16,378 nt of DNA from Bin5 sp034428395 (GTDB taxonomy: Bacteria; Chloroflexota; Anaerolineae; Caldilineales; Caldilineaceae): positions 1 to 16,378 of the forward strand of contig DAOUHX010000032.1 in NCBI GenBank assembly GCA_034428395.1. The letters run 5' to 3'. Shown here piece by piece: positions 4,948 through 12,951 of this stretch. The first letter of the stretch is position 1. The number at the start of each line of letters is the position of its first letter. Made by a program: the position numbers and the translations under genes. The notes below the pieces were generated by a model. The model was not told the origin of the DNA, did not search any database, and was given only the letters and a program-made list of their open reading frames with translations.

Positions 4948-6201
4948 GTGATTAACAAAACGGAATTGCTCCAACTTATCGCCAACCGGGAGAACTCGCG
5001 CGTCGAACTCAAGCGCGACGACTGTCACCCGGATGAGCTCGCCAAAGAGATGTCCGCTCTACTGAACCTCGAAGGCGGCGTCATTCTGCTCGGGGTGGAA
5101 GACGATGGATCTGTCTCCGGGCTGACCAGAAGCCGCGCGGCTGCGGAGGAGTGGGTGATGAACATCGCTCGCCAGAATCTCCAGCCAGCCATCATCCCCG
5201 TCTGGACCTGCATAAGAACGGAGAGTGGCAAAGATGCAGGAGTCGTCGAGCTTGCCGCCGACAGCCTGGGAAAGCCGTACAAGGCAAGACGGGGCAGAGC
5301 CTGGGTAACCTTCATCCGGGCCGGCAGTACCTTCCGGGAGACGACACGCGAGGAGGAGGGTCGGCTCTACCAAGCCGCCCAACTGGTCCGATATGAGATC
5401 AAGCCGGTGCCGGACACCGGACTAGGAGATCTCGACATGGACCGAATCGAAAACTACTACCAGGACGTCAGGAAGTGCTCACTGCCGGATCGGACGAACC
5501 TTGAAGACAGGCAGCGACTCCTGCTTAATTCGGACCTGCTGGTTGAGACGGGAGGTAGCGTTGGCGCATCGGTCGCAGGGCTCCTGCTGTTCGGCGAGAA
5601 CCCAAACCGCCGTCTTCCGCAGGCCGGCGTGACAGCAGTGGCGTTTCCCGGCTTTGAGAAGGAATACAACACGGTCGATGAAGAGCGGATTCGAGGACCA
5701 CTGACGCCGCGAGTCTCCAGCCGTGGTGCAGTGGTCGAAAAGGGCGTGATAGACCGCACGGTGGACTTCGTGAACCGCAACATGGGTAGCGTCGCGTACC
5801 TCGAAGGAGCTCGTCGAATCCACAAGAAGTCCTTCCCCCTTGACGCGGTGCGAGAGGCGGTAGTGAACGCGGTGGCGCATCGCGACTACGCGCGCGAGGG
5901 GACCGACATCGAGGTCTCGCTATACCGGAATCGCTTCGAAGTGATTTCGCCGGGCCGTCTTCCAAACGGTGTCACAGTGGAGAAGATGAAGGAAGGTGTG
6001 GTTCGTGTGGCCCGCAACGAACTTCTCAAGGAAATCCTCAGCGACTACCGCTACATAGAACACTTCGGAATGGGAGTCCGCAACCGGATCATCAACTCGA
6101 TTCGGCAACACAATGGCACGGAGCCGGACCTGGTGGAGGGAGATGATCGCTTCATGGTTCGGCTGTGGAAAGCGCCCCGCAATCATGATTGGAAAATCTG
6201 A
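4948..6201 (+). CDS. Schlafen AlbA_2-type ATP-binding protein (RecG-C-like)
   Basis: A 417-aa protein with a GTG start at 4948, immediately after the TGA of the TrlF remnant; no good ribosome binding site is seen, so coupling is likely. Residues about 14-135 are an AlbA_2/Schlafen domain: SRVELKRD, then LAKEMSALLNLEGGVILLGV and EDDGSVSGL, and later GKPYKARRGRAWVTFIRAGS. The middle (about 160-290) is a linker domain with VGASVAGLLLFGENPNRRLP. The C-terminus is a HATPase_c_4 ATP-binding domain: REAVVNAVAHRDY (302-314, the E...N box), ISPGRLPNGV (333-342, G box) and YIEHFGMGVRNRI (369-381). These proteins are often annotated as transcriptional regulators or RecG-related and occur in defence-type loci; the biochemical role is not settled. 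The frame is intact although its operon partner is broken. Confidence 0.85.
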   Translation: MINKTELLQLIANRENSRVELKRDDCHPDELAKEMSALLNLEGGVILLGVEDDGSVSGLTRSRAAAEEWVMNIARQNLQPAIIPVWTCIRTESGKDAGVVELAADSLGKPYKARRGRAWVTFIRAGSTFRETTREEEGRLYQAAQLVRYEIKPVPDTGLGDLDMDRIENYYQDVRKCSLPDRTNLEDRQRLLLNSDLLVETGGSVGASVAGLLLFGENPNRRLPQAGVTAVAFPGFEKEYNTVDEERIRGPLTPRVSSRGAVVEKGVIDRTVDFVNRNMGSVAYLEGARRIHKKSFPLDAVREAVVNAVAHRDYAREGTDIEVSLYRNRFEVISPGRLPNGVTVEKMKEGVVRVARNELLKEILSDYRYIEHFGMGVRNRIINSIRQHNGTEPDLVEGDDRFMVRLWKAPRNHDWKI

Positions 6202-6512
6202 CGGATCCGACGCCGCTGATCATTTCACAGATTTGCTCCTGGTCGCCGTCAGCAACGTAGGGCGGCCCGCATGACTTGCAGGGTGTGTAGTACCTCCAAG
6301 TGATTCTAGGCGCTCTACGGGCCTTACAGCAAGGAAGGCTTGATCTGATCGGGCTGAAAAAAGGAAAGGCGCTGGATTCGGGCATTTCGCCCCGATCTGG
6401 CGCTCAGCCGGGGAAACTGCTGACCGCGAATGCCTTCAGCGGCGACGGCTCGAGTTTTGTTCTCGTTCTCTCCCACTAGTGCATCTTCCCGTTGAACGGC
6501 CGAAACTTCCGG
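6202..6512. other. Spacer between Schlafen gene and right inverted repeat
   Basis: About 310 bases with no supported gene. A minus-strand frame running through it is the uninterrupted continuation of the zinc-ribbon fragment in the right repeat and has no independent support. GAAAAAAGGAAAGG near 6356 is not followed by a coding start. Confidence 0.4.
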
Positions 6513-6670
6513 AACTCGAACTACGGGAACCAGGCGGAGATGTTGGGAAATGTCCCAACTTGGGACATTTCCGTTGGCTTTAACTGCAGGAACGGCCGAA
6601 ACTTCCGGGAACTCGAACTGTGGGATTTCCTTCCACAAGTGGATTTTCCCGTTGACCTTGTCGGCTTCAC
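6513..6670 (-). repeat. Right copy of ~157-bp inverted repeat
   Basis: The reverse complement of this block matches 3547-3703 with about 15-20 differences by eye. The two copies face each other across 2.8 kb that carries the TrlF remnant and the Schlafen gene. A shorter motif of the repeat (cggccgaaacttccggaact) recurs at about 6498-6517 and again, with small changes, near 6594-6612, so the unit itself has internal repetition. Confidence 0.8.
6546..6572. repeat. 27-nt perfect palindrome, copy 2
   Basis: The same 13-bp-arm palindrome as at 3644-3670, conserved without change apart from orientation of the single central base. It has stayed perfect while flanking repeat sequence has diverged. 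Confidence 0.85.
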
Positions 6671-6689
6671 ATGCCTCGCAACCCTTCAC
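6612..6689 (-). pseudogene. 3' fragment of a second zinc-ribbon gene copy
   Basis: On the minus strand the frame reads VKGCEACEADKVNGKIHLW followed by KEIPQFEF, matching the tail of the broken zinc-ribbon gene at 3321-3636 (EASKVNGKIHAWKEIPQFEF). It has its own CxxC. Upstream a stop is met within a few codons and no first ribbon is found, so only the 3' part is present. A one-base difference (TTCCCGG versus TTCCGG) changes the frame downstream of QFEF relative to the left copy. Confidence 0.5.
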
Positions 6690-6846
6690 GCCGAGAGAAC
6701 CTCTTCATTTTGGAGATCGCCGCCGCAAAATTGTCTCTTTGAAAAATTTCAGAATCCCGCCGACACATGACTCGACGTAGCCAATCCCCCGGAACCGGTC
6801 CAAACGCTCAGCCCGCAGACCATCCTCCACCCGCTCAAGAAGGTGC

Positions 6847-6870
6847 GGCCAGGCACAAGAGAGCCTGGCC
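6847..6870. repeat. 8-bp perfect hairpin
   Basis: GGCCAGGC (6847-6854), loop ACAAGAGA, GCCTGGCC (6863-6870). No T-tract follows. Confidence 0.6.
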
Positions 6871-7365
6871 ATGCCAGCAGACGCCAAGGCAGCGCCGGTC
6901 AGTCCCAACCCCGAGCCAGCGTCCAGCTCGAAGGCAGACCCGCCATGCACCCGCCAGGATGCCCGCAATACGAGTGGCGACACATGCTCCCGCCCCCACG
7001 TCGAAGGCCGCACCGTCGACTGACAAATCCAGGCCCATCACCGACATCATCGAAACCGCCGCCGCCAGTCACGCAGACGCTCCCCGCCGATACCAGCTGA
7101 ACGCCGTACCTAAGGCCAGAGCCGTGCCGCGCCCACTGCAGCCGGCCCTCGTCCCGGCATCTTGTCCCCAATCCACGCCCATTCCGTGCGTGGGCGCGGA
7201 ACTGAGATGGCCAATGCCAAATGGCACACCTACAGTCCACCATATCCTGTGCGGCCGCGGCGCGCCCGGGTAACAGGGCCTCTCATGCACCCCGCACAAT
7301 CCGACAGCGCCCACCGACGTCGACAGACGCGCAAATGCCATAGCAAGCCCGGCCGGCCCTGGGCC

Positions 7366-7435
7366 CGCCCGCCGCCCTCCCCGTATCCGGTCCAAGCCGG
7401 GGCGGCGGGCGGACGAGAGGGGAGAACCCCTCTCG
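7366..7435. repeat. Two consecutive GC-rich hairpins
   Basis: CGCCCGCCGCCC (7366-7377) pairs perfectly with 7400-7411 (12 bp, 22-nt loop). Two bases later CGAGAGGGG (7414-7422), loop AGAA, CCCCTCTCG (7427-7435) forms a perfect 9-bp stem. No T-tract follows on either side, so a classic intrinsic terminator is not supported. Confidence 0.65.
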
Positions 7436-7625
7436 TGCTCTCCCCCACAGCGCCACCGCCACGCGCGAACGCCGGCATCAGACGTTCACGACCGTAGCCG
7501 GCCCCGCAGCTGGTCATGCGGCTGCCGGCCGCTCCGGCAAGGGACCTGGCCACTGTTTTGTCAGTGCGCCGGCTGCCCAACTCCTCCAGACACGCATTGC
7601 GCGGGCTCCGGGGGACGGTCAGCCG

Positions 7626-7655
7626 CCAGGCGCCTTGCAGTGCGCAGGCGCCTGG
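7626..7655. repeat. 10-bp perfect hairpin
   Basis: CCAGGCGCCT (7626-7635) and AGGCGCCTGG (7646-7655) are perfect complements around a 10-nt loop. It is followed at once by the palindrome GCTGGCCAGC. Confidence 0.6.
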
Positions 7656-8011
7656 CTGGCCAGCCGGCGTGTGTCACCGTCCAGGGCCGGCACGCCGGTC
7701 CCAAACCAGGGGAGTCAGCATTTCCGGCCCGGCAGTCGATACAGAAACGCCACAGGAAGCGCTCTGAGCGCCTTTCCCAGGCCTTCGGGCACCATAAGAC
7801 CTTGCAGTCCCAAAGCGTTTGCCCCCGTCCTCCACAGGCGGTAAAGCGTCGAAAGCGGCCGCCGGCCTCGCTGCGCCCATATGTTACGCCTGGCAGATGC
7901 CGCCGCGCATCGCTGCGGTTGTGCGCCTGCACTCGTGCGCCAGCGCCTCCTGGCGAGCACAGCTCGTCTGCAGACGCGGGCGCGTGGGCCGGCAGCCGCC
8001 ACCAAGGGTAC

Positions 8012-8047
8012 CCGGGTCCGGTCACCAATAGCGCCGGCCGGACCCGG
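8012..8047. repeat. 10-bp perfect hairpin ahead of the small ORF at 8083
   Basis: CCGGGTCCGG (8012-8021) and CCGGACCCGG (8038-8047) with a 16-nt loop, ending 35 bases before the ATG at 8083. Confidence 0.6.
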
Positions 8048-8082
8048 ATCCAACCCGATGTGCAAAAATCTACGTCACCCCC

Positions 8083-8253
8083 ATGACAAAACAGGACCGC
8101 GAAGCCAAATGCAAAGAGCCGGAACGCCAGATCGACCGCGACTGGACAGAGATCATCACGCACATCAACCGCTTCCGACTCCAACTCAAATGCAACCGCG
8201 ACCAGCGTATAACCCCGAACCCCCCGGAAACTGCTTGGACAGCCTTCGGCTGA
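8083..8253 (+). CDS. Possible 56-aa charged helical protein, unknown
   Basis: ATG at 8083 to TGA at 8251-8253. The product begins MTKQDREAKCKEPERQIDRD and contains WTEIITHINRFRLQLKCNRD, ending ETAWTAFG. It is rich in Lys/Arg/Glu/Asp and probably helical, and its codons favour G or C at the third position (CGC, GAC, ATC, AAC, CTC), unlike the surrounding low-complexity frames. No Shine-Dalgarno sequence is evident in front of the ATG, which weakens the call. No family recognised. It is the only stretch of 6690-10548 that looks like protein-coding sequence. Confidence 0.35.
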   Translation: MTKQDREAKCKEPERQIDRDWTEIITHINRFRLQLKCNRDQRITPNPPETAWTAFG

Positions 8254-8277
8254 CTTCCTTTTGCCCGGCAGCAGCGA

Positions 8278-8318
8278 CCAGGGCCCTGCCCTGGACCCGC
8301 CCGGGGAGAGGCTCCCCG
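8278..8318. repeat. Tandem hairpins
   Basis: CCAGGGC/GCCCTGG (8278-8294, 3-nt loop) is followed by CGGGGAG/CTCCCCG (8302-8318, 3-nt loop). Pairs of such hairpins, with an intervening ACCCG, resemble dispersed intergenic repeats known in several GC-rich bacteria. No T-tract. Confidence 0.55.
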
Positions 8319-8380
8319 AGACCCCTCTTCAGACACTGCGGGGGGGCCCGCCCGCCCGCCCCCAACCGCCGGGGGAGTGC

Positions 8381-8423
8381 CGCGAAAATTCTGCGCTGAG
8401 AAGTCAATCCCCAAATTTTCGCG
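8381..8423. repeat. 10-bp perfect inverted repeat with AT-rich arms
   Basis: CGCGAAAATT (8381-8390) and AATTTTCGCG (8414-8423), 23-nt spacer. The half-AT arms stand out in a very GC-rich context, which is compatible with a protein-binding operator. Confidence 0.6.
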
Positions 8424-8808
8424 AGATCTACGGCGGGGCGCCCAGCGCCAAGACAACGCCCTGAAACAGGACGCGCGCAAAGCCGGCCGCCCGCGCCCGC
8501 GCGCAACGTTGCCCAACCCCGACCCCTCCAGGAATACAGACCGACTCAGAAGCTGCGCAACCCACCCGCCCCACAGGAACCGAGCCCGCGCAACCAACGC
8601 GCACGACGAACGAAACGTCTGCCCGCCCGCACACGACCAACAGAGCCGGACCAAAACGCGACCACGCCCGACGACAGCCGGACCCGCGCACGCAAGCACA
8701 TCGCCGGCGCAAACGCCGCCAGGCGCACTCCCCCACGACCATGATCACGCGCTCGCGCCGGCCAGACCCTGCCGGCAGCCAGTGACCAGCTCGGTTTTCA
8801 CCAAAAAG

Positions 8809-8853
8809 GATTTAGCCGATTTAGGCGATTCAGGGGATTTAGGCGATTTAGAC
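8809..8853 (+). repeat. Five tandem 9-nt units (GATTTAGGC type)
   Basis: GATTTAGCC, GATTTAGGC, GATTCAGGG, GATTTAGGC, GATTTAGAC in direct succession, flanked by AT-richer sequence. It is a short minisatellite; no spacers, so not a CRISPR. GATTTAGG-type runs are common intergenic repeats in bacteria. Confidence 0.75.
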
Positions 8854-9057
8854 TTTCACAAAACCGGATTTACGAACGACAACCGATTTTGACGCTCACG
8901 GATGAGCGACAAAACTCGATTTGCGGCATTAGAGCGGCGCCGCACGGCTCGTTCCTCGCACGCTTGGCGCACGCACACGATTCCAGAGCGAAACCAACGC
9001 GCACGCCGAACAGGGCCCCACAGCCAAGCCGGGCGTCATCATTTGCCCTGCGCCTCG

Positions 9058-9079
9058 GCGCCGGCACGGGTGCCGGCGC
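9058..9079. repeat. 10-bp perfect hairpin
   Basis: GCGCCGGCAC (9058-9067), GG, GTGCCGGCGC (9070-9079). It ends 12 bases before the nested element at 9092. Confidence 0.6.
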
Positions 9080-9091
9080 GCGAGCCTCCGG

Positions 9092-9220
9092 CCCTATAAC
9101 GTAGATGTTATGCAAAGTGCGCCGCCCAGGCCCCAGGCGCAAGGCAAACCCGAGGCGCGGCTGCACCAGCCGGCGCTGGCAAGCAGCGCCGGCTTCTTTG
9201 CATAACACTGCATTATAGGG
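9092..9220. mobile_element. 129-bp nested inverted-repeat element (MITE-like)
   Basis: The outer arms are CCCTATAA (9092-9099) with TTATAGGG (9213-9220). After short unpaired spacers (6 and 5 nt) a second pair follows: TGTTATGCAAAG (9106-9117) with CTTTGCATAACA (9196-9207), 12 bp perfect. Inside lies an 11-bp perfect hairpin, AGCCGGCGCTG/CAGCGCCGGCT (9168-9194). The AT-rich ends contrast with the GC-rich interior and flanks, as in miniature inverted-repeat elements. No target-site duplication is evident. The paired-unpaired-paired arm layout recalls integron attC sites, but the GTTRRRY core is not present at the outer arm. Confidence 0.5.
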
Positions 9221-9738
9221 AATGCTTCCGCCCGGGAAAGAGCCGGCGCCCAATAGCCATGCCGTCGAATTGCCGACAGTCGTAATCGCCAAGCCGGCAC
9301 CAGCGCGACCGCACCGGATACGCAAATCAACTGCGACCGCGTGCGGGGAAGCTTCCGAGTGCGCTTCTGCAACCGCATCCGCTGCCGGCTATGCACCCCC
9401 GACCGTCACCTGATATGTAGCCGAATCGGCGCCCGTTTCTGTGCCGCCAACAGGCTGGACCAAACACCTGATCCGCACGGCGCCAAAGCCCAAAGCCAAA
9501 CCAGCGTTGCGGCGGCGGGCTTCGCCCGTAGCCGGCTGTCGCCGGCTGCGCCCTGCCGTGCGCCCGCCGCAACCCCGCATCCGCATTCGCCCAGTCCCCT
9601 CCGGGCCTGCACCCTGGCCGGCTCAGTCTTCCGCAGCCGCGAGCGGACGCGCGCGTGCGCGCGCCTGGTCCCGCCCTCTTCCTGTGCCATTTCCGGCGCC
9701 GATTTCGCCTTTCGTCCATGCATGCGTTTGTGCGGCTC

Positions 9739-9769
9739 CGCCTCCGCGCGGCATTGCCGCGCGGAGGCG
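9739..9769. repeat. 14-bp perfect hairpin
   Basis: CGCCTCCGCGCGGC (9739-9752), loop ATT, GCCGCGCGGAGGCG (9756-9769). This is the longest short-loop hairpin of the region; no T-tract follows on either strand. Confidence 0.65.
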
Positions 9770-10477
9770 CGCCGCGAAGCTCTTCCAAAGCCGCACGCAG
9801 AACGCCCGGGGCCGCGGCGCCCTTCGGCCCTGTTTCCGGCTCGCCAAGCCTCGCCGGAAGGGCCTTTGGTGCGCTTGCGGCCCCGGGTCCGGACCCCCCG
9901 CGACCCCGTCCGTGGTACGCCCGGTTTGGCAGGTCAGACGATGCCGCATTCGCGTCGATTCTCACCAGAGGTAGAGAGGCGCGAAAAAATATTTGATGCC
10001 GCGCGCACACTCTGGAACGTGCACGCAGTGGCCGCCTGAATGCCGACAAGTGCCGTTGTTTTGGGCGAGACCCCATCCAAGCCGCGGCTGACCGACATTC
10101 GGTGCTCCCACCACTGGTCAGCCGGCCCAAAAAGAGGCAAATCGCACGCTACTATGCCGCCTCTTGTTCGAGCGGCAAAGTGACGGCGCATGGGCCCGCG
10201 CAAAAGACAAGCGCGCAAGGAGCCGAAAACGGGCTTGGTCGGAAGTTGTAAGTTGGTTATTTGGCCTTGTCGTTGTTGTGTGTATTGAATGGAAAAATTT
10301 CGCATAGTCATAATAGGATTGATAATGTCTACACGAAGGGGTTGTCTACCACACCCACTAGCGGCATAAGCGCGGCACCTCATCGATACCGGTCACTCAC
10401 ATCTGGCTGCGAATAGGTTGGTTGTGCCAGGAACGCCCTCAAGCGGCGCGCCCCAGCGGGTCTTGAAAACTCCGTGC

Positions 10478-10493
10478 CGCCCCTTTCGGGGCG
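10478..10493 (-). terminator. Possible terminator hairpin after the kinase gene
   Basis: CGCCCC/GGGGCG with a 4-nt loop, 55 bases beyond the kinase stop on the minus strand. A short T run (GAGTTTTC) follows about 9 bases after the stem, further than usual. An outer imperfect complement (GAAACTCC versus GGAGTTTTC) could lengthen the stem. Confidence 0.35.
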
Positions 10494-10548
10494 CCTGGCC
10501 CCAAACATCGTGACAGGAGTTTCCGTATAGGGCAGGAGCCTTGCGCGT

Positions 10549-12951
10549 TCAGGGAGCAGCAGGCGGATCTTTGGTCTGTGTTTCGCCCTTGGGCATGTGG
10601 TAGCCGACGCGCGGCTCGGTGAAGATGTAGGAGGGGTTGCCGGCGTCTTCGCCCAGCTTGCGGCGGAGCTTGCTGACGATGGTGCGCATGGGCCGCAAAT
10701 CGCCGCTGCTCTTCTCTCCCCAGACCCGTGCCAGCAGTTGCTCGTAGGTCAACACGCGCCCGGCGCTGGCCGCGAGCTCGGCCAGCACGCGGTACTCCAT
10801 TGCCACCAGCGGGATCGGACGGCCGCCCAGGGTCACCTCGCGCGCGGCGTAGTCGATGGTCAGGGCGCCCAGCACGTACGGTTTCGACGGTTGGGAGGCC
10901 GCCCACTGGCGCAGGGCGGCCCGGATCCTCGCGGCCAGCTCGGTGGGCGAGAAGGGTTTGACAACGTAGTCGGCGGCCCCCATGTCCAGGGCCCTGGCGA
11001 CAAGCTCCTCGCGCCCGTAGTTGGAGAGAAAGATGACCGGCAGATCGGCCAGGTTGAGGATCTCCTTCATCAGGTCGATGCCGTCGGCGCCGGGAAGCAT
11101 GAGGTCAAGCAGCGCCAGCCGGGGTTTCTCCTCCGCCACGAGGCGGACCGCCTCCGCCGGGTCCCCGGTCACAATCGGGTCGTAGCCCGCCTTGACCAGC
11201 GCGTCGCTGATAAAGCGGAGGGTCTGGGGTTCGTCGTCCACTGCGAGGATGCGCACCCTTTCCTCAGATCCCCGCCGTACATGCCTTGAAGAGCGCGACG
11301 GGAACCCGTCCGCCGCGCCGCGCGCCGCCTCCTCGACCGTCGGCAGGGTGAAGGTAAAGCGGGCGCCGAGGCCTGGACCGTCGCTCTCGGCCCAGATGCG
11401 GCCGCCGTGGGCCTCGACGATCCCCTTGCAGATGGCCAGCCCCAGTCCCGTGTCCCCTCCCTGATCCTCGGCCTGCGCCCTGGAGAACTTGCGAAACAGG
11501 AGCGGCAGGCTCTCCGCCGGTATGCCCCGCCCCTCGTCGGCCACCGAGAGCGCGACATGAAGGTCCGCACGCGCTGCGGTTACCGTGATGACCGACGACG
11601 CCGACGCGTTGCGCGCGGCGTTGGAAAGCAGGTTGCCGAGCACCTGGACGATACGCCGTTTGTCCGCCATCACCAGGGGCAGGTCCGGACCGATGTCTAC
11701 CTCAAGGCGGTTCCTGCCCCCGGCGCTGATGAAGGCCCTGCGGCCGCGGTCAACGAGCGGGGCCAGCTCGGCCGGTTCGGGATTGACCGGCAGCGTGCCC
11801 GTCTCGATGCGGGCGACGTCGAGCAGGTCGGAGACAAGGTCGTTCATGTGGTCGGCCTGGTCCTCGATAATGCGGAAGAACTGACGCACCAGCGCGGGGT
11901 CAAGATCCGATTCCGAGCCCAGCACGGTCGCCGCGGAGCCCTTGATCGAGGTCAGGGGCGCGCGCAGCTCGTGGCTGACCATCGCCAGGAACTCGGCCCG
12001 CAGCCGCTCCAGCTCCTCGACGTCGGCCATGTCCTGCAGCGTGACGACCATCGACTCGACCGCGCCCTCGTCGGAGAGGATGGGCGTTGCGTTGAGCAGC
12101 ACGGTGACGCTCCTGCCGTCAGGGACCCGCAGGACGATCTCCTCGGCGCGCACCGTCTCGCCGGCGCTCAGGAGTTCGGCCATGGGGAACTCCCGCAGAG
12201 AGATCTCGCGCCCGTCGCCGCGTTGGACCGTCATCAGGTCGAGCAGCATTTCAGGCGTCTGATCGGGATTGCACAGGCTGTCGACGATCCTGCGGACCTC
12301 GCGGTTGAAGGTCTTGGGGGCGCCGGTCGCGGCATCGAAGACGGCGACACCCACCGGGGAAGTGTCGATCAGCGTTTCCAGGCCGGCCCTGGCGCGCCGC
12401 TCCTCCCGGTGTCTGTGGGCATTGGCGATGGCCATGGCCGCCTGGGAAGCGAAGAGCACGAGCGTCTCCTCGTCCTCCCGGGTGAACTGCTGGCCGCGTT
12501 CCTTTTCGGCGAGGTAGATGCTGCCGACGCGTTCGCCGCGGTGCAGGACGGGGGAGGAGAGGAAGGAGAGCTGCGGGCTGACCGCCACAGGGGGACGGAT
12601 CTCGGGCAGTCCCAGCGACCTGGCGAGGCTGAGCAGGTCGGGGACGCGCAGCGGGCCGGGGATTCTGGCGAGGTTTTCGAAATGCTGCGGCCAGCCGGGC
12701 ATGGCCCACAGTCTGTCGGCCTCACCGGCAGTCAAGCCGGAGGAGAGGAAGTCGCCGATGACGCCGGCCTCGTTGTGCAGGACGACGACGCCGTAGCGGG
12801 CTTCGGTGAGGGCGCGCGCGGAGTCGAGCACGCCTTGCAGCACCGAGTTGAAGTCGAGGTCCTCGGTGATGCGGAGGCTGGCCTCGCTGAGGCGGGCGAG
12901 GCGGTCGCGCAGAGCTTCGTTTTCTCGTTCCAGTTCGTGCGGTCGCTTCAT
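10549..12951 (-). CDS. GAF-PAS sensor histidine kinase fused to receiver and winged-helix output
   Basis: An 800-aa protein starting at 12951 (MKRPHELERENEALRDRLAR); an in-frame start 30 codons earlier gives a Cys/Pro-rich extension that looks non-coding. A short coiled coil leads into a GAF domain (about 25-180: LGLPEIRPPVAVSPQLSFL, VLHRGERVGSIYLAEKE). Then come a PAS domain (about 190-310: IDTSPVGVAVFDAATGAP), HisKA with H327 (AMVSHELRAPLTSIKGSAAT), and HATPase_c with N444 (LLSNAARN), DEGRGIP and GGDTGLGLAICKG. A receiver domain has VDDEP, D616 (LALLDLMLPG) and K665 (VVKPFSP). An OmpR-type winged helix ends the protein (ILVAMEYRVL region to SYIFTEPRVGYHMP). All key residues are present. Sensor, phosphorelay and DNA-binding output are thus on one chain. 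No transmembrane segment is seen, so sensing is cytoplasmic; the signal is unknown. Confidence 0.9.
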   Translation of the reverse strand: MKRPHELERENEALRDRLARLSEASLRITEDLDFNSVLQGVLDSARALTEARYGVVVLHNEAGVIGDFLSSGLTAGEADRLWAMPGWPQHFENLARIPGPLRVPDLLSLARSLGLPEIRPPVAVSPQLSFLSSPVLHRGERVGSIYLAEKERGQQFTREDEETLVLFASQAAMAIANAHRHREERRARAGLETLIDTSPVGVAVFDAATGAPKTFNREVRRIVDSLCNPDQTPEMLLDLMTVQRGDGREISLREFPMAELLSAGETVRAEEIVLRVPDGRSVTVLLNATPILSDEGAVESMVVTLQDMADVEELERLRAEFLAMVSHELRAPLTSIKGSAATVLGSESDLDPALVRQFFRIIEDQADHMNDLVSDLLDVARIETGTLPVNPEPAELAPLVDRGRRAFISAGGRNRLEVDIGPDLPLVMADKRRIVQVLGNLLSNAARNASASSVITVTAARADLHVALSVADEGRGIPAESLPLLFRKFSRAQAEDQGGDTGLGLAICKGIVEAHGGRIWAESDGPGLGARFTFTLPTVEEAARGAADGFPSRSSRHVRRGSEERVRILAVDDEPQTLRFISDALVKAGYDPIVTGDPAEAVRLVAEEKPRLALLDLMLPGADGIDLMKEILNLADLPVIFLSNYGREELVARALDMGAADYVVKPFSPTELAARIRAALRQWAASQPSKPYVLGALTIDYAAREVTLGGRPIPLVAMEYRVLAELAASAGRVLTYEQLLARVWGEKSSGDLRPMRTIVSKLRRKLGEDAGNPSYIFTEPRVGYHMPKGETQTKDPPAAP

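Larger units (their letters stand above)
6690..10548. other. 3.9-kb gene-poor, hairpin-rich, GC-rich region
   Basis: Open frames occur on both strands, but they are low-complexity (Pro/Arg/Ala/Gly), overlap each other in several frames, lack ribosome binding sites and match no family I know. Only the small ORF at 8083 has coding character. The region contains at least ten perfect GC-rich inverted repeats (listed separately), a T-free 70-nt run on the + strand (8631-8700), a 9-nt tandem repeat and a nested inverted-repeat element at 9092-9220. 10130-10548 is more AT-rich and contains no supported gene. It separates the accessory module from the chromosomal block. Non-coding RNA or degraded DNA are both possible. 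Confidence 0.55.

Noticed and set aside
9092..9220. Integron attC site
   Set aside because: The paired-spacer-paired layout is similar, but no GTTRRRY/RYYYAAC core is present in the outer arms and no cassette array or integrase is nearby.
9327..10130. 267-codon minus-strand frame, and other long frames in 6690-10130
   Set aside because: Arg/Gly/Ala/Pro-rich, overlapping in several frames, no start signals, no recognisable domain.
10285..10314. TTGAAT-N18-CATAAT as a rightward promoter
   Set aside because: Fair match, but it points into the 3' end of the oppositely oriented kinase gene and no RNA or ORF downstream was supported.
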